Positions 23,357 through 28,510 of a DNA stretch of 28,510 nucleotides are shown in pieces; position 1 is the stretch's first letter; each line of letters begins with the position of its first letter. The translations under genes and the position numbers were made by a program. The notes beneath the pieces are model-generated. The model did no database searches and was not told where the DNA came from. It worked only from the letters and a program-made list of their open reading frames with translations. This DNA is from an uncultured Eubacterium sp. (GTDB lineage Bacteria > Bacillota > Clostridia > Lachnospirales > Lachnospiraceae), in NCBI GenBank assembly GCA_958446835.1, contig CAUCXT010000033.1, forward strand, positions 1 to 28,510, written 5' to 3'.

Positions 23357-23704
23357 ATGTCATTATCAAACATTTTCGGATGGAGCAAGAAGGATGAACA
23401 GCCGGCAGGAACAGCATGTGGAACAGCATGCGGAGCGGCAGGAGAGCCTGAGAAGAAGCCGGCAGCATGTGGAACAGCATGCGGAGCAGCAGGTGAACCG
23501 GAGAAGAAGCCGGCAGCATGTGGAACAGCATGCGGAGCAGCAGGTGAACCGGAGAAGAAGCCGGAAGCATGTGGAACAGCGTGCGGAGCGGCAGATAAGC
23601 CGGAGGAAAAGCCAGCGGCATGCGGAAGCGCGTGCGGAGCGGCAGATAAGCCGGAGGAGAAGCCGGCAGCATGCGGAACAGCGTGCGGTGCGTCAGACAA
23701 GTAG
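23357..23704 (+). CDS. ACGX-repeat RiPP precursor peptide
   Basis: A 115-residue peptide, the likely substrate of the radical SAM enzyme encoded next. Residues 1-19 (MSLSNIFGWSKKDEQPAGT) form a short leader. Then six ACGxACG blocks, each with two Cys (12 in all), recur at an exact 17-residue period, joined by charged spacers AAGEPEKKP or AADKPEEKP; the last block ends ASDK. There is no other Cys, and no signal peptide or GG cleavage site. Repeated Cys cores beside a SPASM enzyme are the hallmark of thioether-type RiPPs; I recall this pattern as the ACGX-repeat class, without a known product. GGAAGGAG lies before the ATG. GC content is clearly above that of its neighbours. A Cys-rich metal-binding protein is the main alternative. 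Confidence 0.85.
   Translation: MSLSNIFGWSKKDEQPAGTACGTACGAAGEPEKKPAACGTACGAAGEPEKKPAACGTACGAAGEPEKKPEACGTACGAADKPEEKPAACGSACGAADKPEEKPAACGTACGASDK
23414..23701 (+). repeat. 51-bp tandem repeats encoding the ACGxACG cores
   Basis: Five full 51-base units (from 23414, 23465, 23516, 23567, 23618) and a shortened sixth (23669). Units 2 and 3 differ at one base by eye, unit 1 at a few, while units 4-6 form a second, more diverged group. Each unit is 17 codons, so gain or loss of units keeps the frame. Confidence 0.9.
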
Positions 23705-23754
23705 AGTATTTAAAATTATTAAAATGTATATCCGAATTGATAAATAATGTCAAG

Positions 23755-23798
23755 CCGGATGTAACCGAATTTCATGGGTAAATCAGGTTACCTGCCGG
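23755..23798 (+). promoter_or_regulatory. Hairpin between precursor and radical SAM genes
   Basis: CCGG-AT-GTAACC (23755-23766) pairs with GGTTAC-CTG-CCGG (23786-23798) around a 19-base loop. No T run follows, so it is more likely an RNA processing or stability element, or a leaky stop, than a strong terminator. It could keep precursor levels above enzyme levels. Confidence 0.5.
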
Positions 23799-23813
23799 GA
23801 AATTAACTTCAAA

Positions 23814-23895
23814 AATTGCTTTGATGGCAGATGGGAAATCACTTATGTGAATTTCTCATCGCCTCATTGCGGCAGGTTGTTTAGAAAGGGAGATT
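23814..23895 (+). ncRNA. Candidate structured leader, copy B (upstream of the radical SAM gene)
   Basis: Ungapped homologue of 1636-1717. Stem 1: 23830-23842 with 23847-23860 (GATGGGAAATCAC / GTG-A-ATTTCTCATC with one bulged A). Stem 2: 23859-23862 with 23869-23872 (CGC/GCG core). CTTT at 23819-23822 can pair with AAAG at 23885-23888, the edge of the ribosome binding site AAAGGGAG. The element ends four bases before the start codon. Confidence 0.5.
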
Positions 23896-23898
23896 GGG

Positions 23899-24975
23899 AT
23901 GAGTCAGTATAATCAGGGAAAGTCATATTTTTCTTTTCAGTGGCATATCACGGATGAATGTGACCAGCGTTGTAAACATTGTTATATTTTTTCAGGTGAA
24001 GGCTGCAAGGAGCTGAAGAGCATGACCTGGCAGCAGATGCAGGAGGTTGTGGCAGGCTGTGAGGATTTTTGCAGGGTGTACAACAGAATACCTTATTTTT
24101 ATATCACCGGCGGTGACCCTATTCTTCATCCCGATTTCTGGAAGCTTATGGCTCTGTTAAAGAGCAAGGAAATTCCATTTACGATTATGGGAAATCCGTT
24201 CCACCTTGACGATGAGATATGCCGGATGTTGAAGGCTTGCGGCTGTGAAAAATATCAGATGTCGCTTGATGGAATGAGACAGACGCACGATTGGTTCAGA
24301 AAACGGGGCAGCTTTGATTTGACGCTTGAGAAGATAGACTGCCTTAACCGTGCGGGAATTAAGAGCGTTATTATGAGTACGGTGTCAAAAACGAACATGA
24401 ATGAGATACCGGATATTATTGACGAGGTTGTAAAGGCGAAGGTTAAGGTGTTTGCATTTTCGCGCTATGTGCCGACAGGCGGAGAAGTCGATACAAGCAT
24501 GACACCTCAGGAGTACAGAAAGCTTCTTGAAATATGTGATGCGAAATTCAAGGCTTACGAGGCGGCGGGATTTGAAACCTATTTTAATAAAAAAGACCAC
24601 CTGTGGACTCTCTATGAATATGAGACAGGACAGTTTAGATTGCCGGAAAATGCGAAGGACGGTATGATTTACGGCGGTTGTAACTGTGGCAATTGTCACA
24701 TAACAATATCATCGAACGGCGATATAATGGCGTGCAGGAGAGTTACCGACAGCAGGGTGGCAAATATATTTGAGGACAGACTGGCGGATGTGTGGGTATG
24801 CCAGATGGAAAAATACAGGGACTATGACAAATTCACAAAGTGCAGTAAGTGTGAGCTTAAGGCGTGGTGCCGCGGCTGTCCTGCCGTGGCAAACGGAACA
24901 ACGGGAGATTTCTACGGCGCGGACCCACAGTGCTGGAAAACGCGGAACGAGATTACAGGGGTTGAATTGTCATAA
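23899..24975 (+). CDS. Radical SAM/SPASM peptide maturase, ACGX system
   Basis: A 358-residue radical SAM enzyme expected to modify the Cys-rich peptide encoded upstream. The N-terminal barrel has the SAM-cluster motif Cys21-x3-Cys25-x2-Cys28 (ECDQRCKHC) and ITGGDPILHP. From about 255 comes a Cys-rich SPASM domain: Cys261, Cys263, Cys266, Cys279, Cys315, Cys318, Cys324, Cys327 and a last Cys in QCW, enough for two auxiliary [4Fe-4S] clusters. Characterised SPASM enzymes on Cys-rich peptides (sactisynthases, ranthipeptide synthases) make thioether bonds; this is inferred, not shown. I see no N-terminal RiPP recognition domain. GGGAG precedes the ATG by six bases. The leader RNA upstream resembles that of ilvD. 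No protease or transporter gene adjoins. Confidence 0.88.
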   Translation: MSQYNQGKSYFSFQWHITDECDQRCKHCYIFSGEGCKELKSMTWQQMQEVVAGCEDFCRVYNRIPYFYITGGDPILHPDFWKLMALLKSKEIPFTIMGNPFHLDDEICRMLKACGCEKYQMSLDGMRQTHDWFRKRGSFDLTLEKIDCLNRAGIKSVIMSTVSKTNMNEIPDIIDEVVKAKVKVFAFSRYVPTGGEVDTSMTPQEYRKLLEICDAKFKAYEAAGFETYFNKKDHLWTLYEYETGQFRLPENAKDGMIYGGCNCGNCHITISSNGDIMACRRVTDSRVANIFEDRLADVWVCQMEKYRDYDKFTKCSKCELKAWCRGCPAVANGTTGDFYGADPQCWKTRNEITGVELS

Positions 24976-25054
24976 TATCGTGAGTTGTGTTGCCGGTGTT
25001 TAGAGCAGATTTGGTTTGGCGACATGATAAGCTATGCCGGAAGGAGGAGCGGTT

Positions 25055-25549
25055 ATGAGTTTAATCGATATAATAAAGGCGAGACATTCAATAAGAAAAT
25101 ATACGGATAGCCAGATTGGCAGGGATGATTTGGAAAAGATACTTGAAGCCGGAAATTATGCGCCAAACGCCGGAGGTGGACAGAGAAGCATGATGGTTGC
25201 CCTGCACAATAAGGAGCTTGCCACATATATAGGAAAAATGAATATGGCACATTTTGACCGCAGCAACCTTGCCGGAAGCTATGTGTCGAAGGAGCAGCCA
25301 AGCACCATAGATGACCCGACAATAAAGAATGGTTTCTATGGCGCACCTACGGTGGTCTGTGTCTTTTCGCAGGATAATTTTATGTTCAGGACGGCGGATG
25401 CGTTCTGCATGATGGAGAATATGGTACTGCAGGCGACGGAGCTTGGGATTGCCTCATGCATAGTGTCGCGCGGTTATGAGACGTTTGCTTCGGATGAGGG
25501 CAGACATTTTTTTGGAGGATGGAAGGGTACAGATTCTGTGCTATACTAA
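25055..25549 (+). CDS. Nitroreductase-family protein, C-terminally truncated
   Basis: A 164-residue FMN oxidoreductase-like protein. The N-terminal part is intact and typical: RHSIRKYTDSQI (phosphate/FMN-binding Arg residues), AGNYAPNAGGGQ, GAPTVVCVFS, and the core helix DAFCMMENMVLQATELGIASC. Homologues continue past RGYETFASDEGR for a further 30 or so residues, including a C-terminal FMN-binding basic segment. Here the sequence changes near 25522 and ends SVLY, so the end is probably lost. AAGGAGG lies seven bases before the ATG at 25055. It begins 79 bases after the radical SAM gene, and a role in peptide maturation is possible but unproven. It may be non-functional. Confidence 0.72.
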   Translation: MSLIDIIKARHSIRKYTDSQIGRDDLEKILEAGNYAPNAGGGQRSMMVALHNKELATYIGKMNMAHFDRSNLAGSYVSKEQPSTIDDPTIKNGFYGAPTVVCVFSQDNFMFRTADAFCMMENMVLQATELGIASCIVSRGYETFASDEGRHFFGGWKGTDSVLY

Positions 25550-25559
25550 GTATAAAGAG

Positions 25560-25958
25560 ATGATCAGGCTGTCAGGGCGAGCCTACGCGGTGGAGGATTC
25601 GGAGCAGGAGAAATGGCGCGACAAGATTTTTGAGGAACAGCCGTATCTTTCCAATGTCTATCCGGGGGATACGAGGAATATAGGGATAGTTTTCTGCATT
25701 GATACGGCGGAGGTTGAGTACTTCAATCTTGGAGTGAATCCGATATTTAGGGAAAAGTATCGCCTTGGAAGCGTTACAATTAAGAAAAAAGGATATTTTA
25801 TAACGGAAGCATGTGTAGGCTGCGGAACCTGCAAGAGAAATTGTCCTCAAAGGTGCATTGAGGAAGGGCTGCCGTATGTTATTAATCAGAACCACTGTCT
25901 GCACTGCGGCAACTGTTATGAAAACTGTCCGGTGAAAGCGATAGAGAGAGTGGGATAA
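25560..25958 (+). pseudogene. FMN split-barrel / 2[4Fe-4S] ferredoxin protein lacking its N-terminus
   Basis: The frame encodes the second half of a pyridoxamine-phosphate-oxidase-like split barrel and a C-terminal ferredoxin domain with CVGCGTCKRNCPQRC and CLHCGNCYENCP, eight Cys for two [4Fe-4S] clusters. Barrel homology (VQILCYTKYKEMIRLSGRA) starts near 25525, upstream of any start codon and within the end of the nitroreductase in another frame. The first half of the barrel, usually 40-50 residues with the FMN-contacting strands, is absent. An ATG at 25560, 11 bases past the nitroreductase stop, could still allow coupled translation of a 132-residue remnant. The fused layout suggests a deletion that removed the end of one gene and the start of the next. 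Confidence 0.65.
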
Positions 25959-25993
25959 TGCTTTGGCAGCTTTAAGACAAACAAGAGGTGGTG

Positions 25994-26773
25994 ATGAGCA
26001 TGAATCAGACTGAGAGACGGCTGTATTTAATAGGAAGATTGCTTGACGAGCAGAAAGGCTTATCGGGGATGGAGATACCAGCCGATACGGTTGAACAGAA
26101 AAAGCTTCTCCGTTCACTTATGAATATCAGAATGGCTGGTGCGGTGGACGAGGAGTTTCAGAGGGTTCAGGATGAATATTTACAGCAGGTAAATACGGAT
26201 AGGGGAATTGTTGGCATAGACGATATGGATGAGATACAGCCGGATATCTATATCTGGCGCGGCGATATCACAAGACTTCGTGTCGGCGCGATTGTGAATG
26301 CCGCTAACAGTGGGATGACAGGCTGCTATCAGCCGTGCCATAGCTGCATTGACAACTGTATTCACACCTATGCGGGAGTGCAGCTAAGAAATTACTGTAA
26401 TGCAATGATGGAAAAGCAGGGGCATGAGGAACCGACAGGACAGGCAAAGCTTACTCCTGCGTTCAATCTCCCATGCGATTATGTTGTTCACACGGTAGGA
26501 CCGATTGTGCGTGGGCGGCTTACAGATGAACATGAGCGCCTGCTTAAGTCATGCTACAGCTCATGTATGCGCGTGGCGGATGAAAATGATGTGAAGAGTA
26601 TTGCGTTTTGCTGCATATCGACAGGCGTGTTCATGTTTCCGAATGAGCGCGCGGCAGAGCTTGCAGTGCAGACGGTTAAGGAATATAAGGAGAAAACTAA
26701 GTCGGGAATGAAGGTGGTATTTAATGTTTTTAAGGAAGAGGACGAGCAGATATACAGGAGATTGCTCAGATAA
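25994..26773 (+). CDS. Zinc-containing macrodomain protein (protein-ADP-ribose hydrolase)
   Basis: A 259-residue enzyme expected to remove ADP-ribose from proteins. A helical N-terminal region (1-75) precedes the macrodomain: IWRGDITRLRVGAIVNAANSGMTG with the ribose-binding Asn pair, then the zinc-macrodomain signature Cys111-x4-His116-x-Cys118 within GCYQPCHSCIDNCIHTYAG, and later VVHTVGPIV and CCISTGVFMFP. The zinc motif assigns it to the SirTM-linked class, not to MacroD1/YmdB. AGAGGTGG lies just upstream; ATG 25994 and ATG 26000 are both possible starts. The sirtuin gene follows 58 bases after the stop, giving a writer-eraser pair. Confidence 0.9.
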   Translation: MSMNQTERRLYLIGRLLDEQKGLSGMEIPADTVEQKKLLRSLMNIRMAGAVDEEFQRVQDEYLQQVNTDRGIVGIDDMDEIQPDIYIWRGDITRLRVGAIVNAANSGMTGCYQPCHSCIDNCIHTYAGVQLRNYCNAMMEKQGHEEPTGQAKLTPAFNLPCDYVVHTVGPIVRGRLTDEHERLLKSCYSSCMRVADENDVKSIAFCCISTGVFMFPNERAAELAVQTVKEYKEKTKSGMKVVFNVFKEEDEQIYRRLLR

Positions 26774-26831
26774 AGCAGATACGGCGGACGTGGATAACTT
26801 AAACAGGTCGGATGATTTTGGCGGGAAAAAT

Positions 26832-27767
26832 ATGATAGATAATGATTACTTAAATAAAATAAATATAATAAATGAGAAGCTTGAACAGGCGGATGCAGTT
26901 GTCATAGGCGCCGGGGCAGGGCTTTCAACGGCGGCAGGCTTTACCTACAGTGGAGAGCGCTTTGACAAGTATTTTTCGGATTTTGCAGAAAAATACGGCT
27001 TTAAGGATATGTACTCAGGTGGATTTTATGATTTTGACACGTTGGAGGAGTACTGGGCATACTGGAGCAGATATGTGTATGTGAACCGCTACATGAATCC
27101 GCCGACACCGTTATATGATAATATTTTTGAGCTGGTAAAAAATAAAGACTATTTTGTGCTCACGACGAATGTCGACCACTGTTTTCAGAAGGCTGGCTTT
27201 GACAAGGAACGCCTTTATTACACGCAGGGGGATTACGGACTTTTCCAGTGCAGTAAGCCATGCCATGATAGCACCTACGATAATGAAGATATTATAAGGA
27301 AAATGGTATTGAGCCAAGGGTTTAAAATTGAGGCGGAACAAAAAAATTCAGAAAAATCCGGAAGGACAGGGACAGCTCTTGTAAAGCCGCAGAATACACA
27401 AATAAAGCTTACAATACCTTCTGAGCTTGTTCCAAGGTGCCCGAAATGCGGCAGACCGATGAGCATGAACCTTCGCGCAGACAACACATTTGTGCAGGAT
27501 GACGGCTGGTACAGGGCGGAGGACAGGTACGAGAAATTCATGGAAAGCCACAGAAGACAGAATATTTTGTTTCTTGAATTAGGGGTCGGCTACAACACAC
27601 CGGGTATAATAAAATATAATTTCTGGAGGTACGCCGCCAATTGGGAAAATGCATTTTACGTGTGCATTAACAAGGGTGAGGCGTATATTCCGGGTGAGAT
27701 AGCGGAAAAATCGGTTGGCATTGACGAAGATATTGCGGCGGTTGTGGATGAATTGAAGGCACTGTAA
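26832..27767 (+). CDS. Class M sirtuin (SirTM) protein ADP-ribosyltransferase
   Basis: A 311-residue NAD-dependent sirtuin-fold enzyme. It has the Rossmann motif GAGAGLSTAAGF, TTNVDHCFQKAGF, and a zinc site with Cys140, Cys144, Cys203 and Cys206. At the position of the catalytic His of deacylase sirtuins it has Gln132 (YTQGDY), the mark of SirTM enzymes, which ADP-ribosylate proteins rather than deacylate them. The known target in staphylococci and streptococci is lipoylated GcvH-L; no such gene is visible here. The ATG at 26832 is chosen because homology begins there; the open frame reaches back into the macrodomain gene. GGCGGG is a weak ribosome binding site. Confidence 0.88.
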   Translation: MIDNDYLNKINIINEKLEQADAVVIGAGAGLSTAAGFTYSGERFDKYFSDFAEKYGFKDMYSGGFYDFDTLEEYWAYWSRYVYVNRYMNPPTPLYDNIFELVKNKDYFVLTTNVDHCFQKAGFDKERLYYTQGDYGLFQCSKPCHDSTYDNEDIIRKMVLSQGFKIEAEQKNSEKSGRTGTALVKPQNTQIKLTIPSELVPRCPKCGRPMSMNLRADNTFVQDDGWYRAEDRYEKFMESHRRQNILFLELGVGYNTPGIIKYNFWRYAANWENAFYVCINKGEAYIPGEIAEKSVGIDEDIAAVVDELKAL

Positions 27768-27802
27768 CTACAAATCTAATGTGAAAACGAAGAGGTAGAC
27801 GG

Positions 27803-28510
27803 ATGATTATACAGACAGGTATGCGGACGGACATACCGGCATTTTATTCGGAGTGGTTAATAAACAGAATAAAGGAGGGGTATGTTCTTGTGCGCAATCC
27901 CTATAATCCCAATCAGGTGACGAGATACAGCTTGTCGCCTGATTGTGTTGATTTGATTGCTTTTTGTACGAAAAATCCCGCGCCGATGCTTGACCGTATG
28001 GCAGTCCTAGAGCCCTACGGTCAGTACTGGTTTGTCACAATTACCCCCTACGGAAAGGACATTGAACCTAATGTTCCAGCAAAAGAAATAGTGATGGAGG
28101 ATTTCAAAAGGCTGTCCGGTATTGTCGGCGTGGACAGCGTAGGCTGGCGCTATGACCCTATAATTGTCGATAAAACTCACACAGCGGACTGGCATATAAA
28201 TGAGTTTTCTAAGATGGCGGAAAATCTGTCCGGCTACACAAAAACCTGCGTTATCAGCTTTATCGACATATATAAAAAGGTGGAGAGAAATATGCCAGGT
28301 GCAGTTGCGGTTTCAAAAAATGACAGAATCTATATTGGCAGTGCATTAGTGGAAATCGCAAAAAAATACGGAATGACGATAAGACCATGTGCCGAGGGAA
28401 ATGAACTGGAGGCTTACGGCGCCGACTGCTCAGGCTGTATGACCGTGAACACCTTTGAGACTGCACTGCACACAAATCTTGATGTGCCAAAACAGAAGCT
28501 CAATCAGAGA
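27803..28510 (+). CDS. DUF1848-family protein, partial (runs off the window)
   Basis: 236 codons are open to the window edge with no stop. The N-terminus (MIIQTGMRTDIPAFYSEWLINRIKEGYVLVRNPYNPNQVTRYSL), FCTKNPAPMLDRM, WRYDPIIV and ISFIDIYKKVERN are characteristic of DUF1848 proteins, whose function is unknown. Cys residues in IAFCTKNP, RPCAEG and DCSGC could form a metal or Fe-S site. Full-length members are around 300 residues, so most of the protein is here. GAGG lies before the ATG. It starts 35 bases after the SirTM stop, suggesting it belongs to the same operon and possibly to the ADP-ribosylation system. Confidence 0.82.
   Translation, partial: MIIQTGMRTDIPAFYSEWLINRIKEGYVLVRNPYNPNQVTRYSLSPDCVDLIAFCTKNPAPMLDRMAVLEPYGQYWFVTITPYGKDIEPNVPAKEIVMEDFKRLSGIVGVDSVGWRYDPIIVDKTHTADWHINEFSKMAENLSGYTKTCVISFIDIYKKVERNMPGAVAVSKNDRIYIGSALVEIAKKYGMTIRPCAEGNELEAYGADCSGCMTVNTFETALHTNLDVPKQKLNQR

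Noticed and set aside
23414..23701. CRISPR-like array (regular 51-bp repeats)
   Set aside because: Repeats are contiguous, have no unique spacers and encode an exact 17-codon protein repeat.
23296..23753. Long repetitive ORFs on the minus strand and in the other forward frame over the precursor
   Set aside because: They are shadows of the tandem repeat; only the frame at 23357 has a good ribosome binding site and a recognised Cys pattern.

Overview
The window looks like chromosomal DNA of a Lachnospiraceae-type Clostridium (Bacillota). The signs are strong AGGAGG-type ribosome binding sites, moderate GC, TGnTATAAT promoters, a rubrerythrin, PadR/DUF1700/DUF4097 and macrodomain/SirTM gene sets, and a radical-SAM peptide pair typical of gut anaerobes. 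The assignment rests on gene content, not on a marker gene. I saw no rRNA, tRNA, CRISPR array or complete insertion sequence.

Layout. 1-5.2 kb: branched-chain amino acid genes leuB, ilvD and ilvB (+), each separated enough for its own control; ilvD has a long structured leader. 5.2-8.1 kb: a HAD hydrolase (-), then a PadR - DUF1700 - DUF4097 envelope-stress-type operon (+). 8.3-10.7 kb: two PLP enzymes of sulfur amino acid metabolism (a MetB/MetC-family enzyme and a PatB/MalY-type C-S lyase). 10.8-17 kb: an esterase (-), an unusually tailed glycogen branching enzyme, a tandem hairpin repeat, an MscS channel and an acyltransferase. 17-19 kb: an OmpR-type response regulator and its kinase. 19.1-22.9 kb: an HTH-Uma2 protein, rubrerythrin, an HxlR regulator (-), a lipase-like gene interrupted by one in-frame TGA (-), and a TetR regulator.

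23.3-25 kb: the most interesting locus. It is a two-gene ribosomal-peptide (RiPP) system: a 115-residue precursor with six ACGxACG blocks at an exact 17-residue period, followed by a radical SAM/SPASM enzyme. It matches what I remember as the ACGX-repeat class, known from bioinformatics but with no product I know of. The enzyme gene is preceded by an approximately 82-nt leader that aligns without gaps to the leader of ilvD about 22 kb away, with compensatory base changes; both encoded enzymes are Fe-S proteins. Downstream lie a nitroreductase cut short and an N-truncated FMN-barrel/ferredoxin protein that look joined by a deletion.

26-28.5 kb: an ADP-ribosylation locus of zinc-macrodomain hydrolase, class M sirtuin (SirTM) and the start of a DUF1848 protein that runs off the window. 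The GcvH-L and LplA2 partners of the classic SirTM operons are not seen.

A dispersed palindromic element built on GGGACAGGGGTCTG occurs at five places, always at gene ends. In two cases it supplies the last codons and the stop of the gene (DUF4097 protein and histidine kinase).
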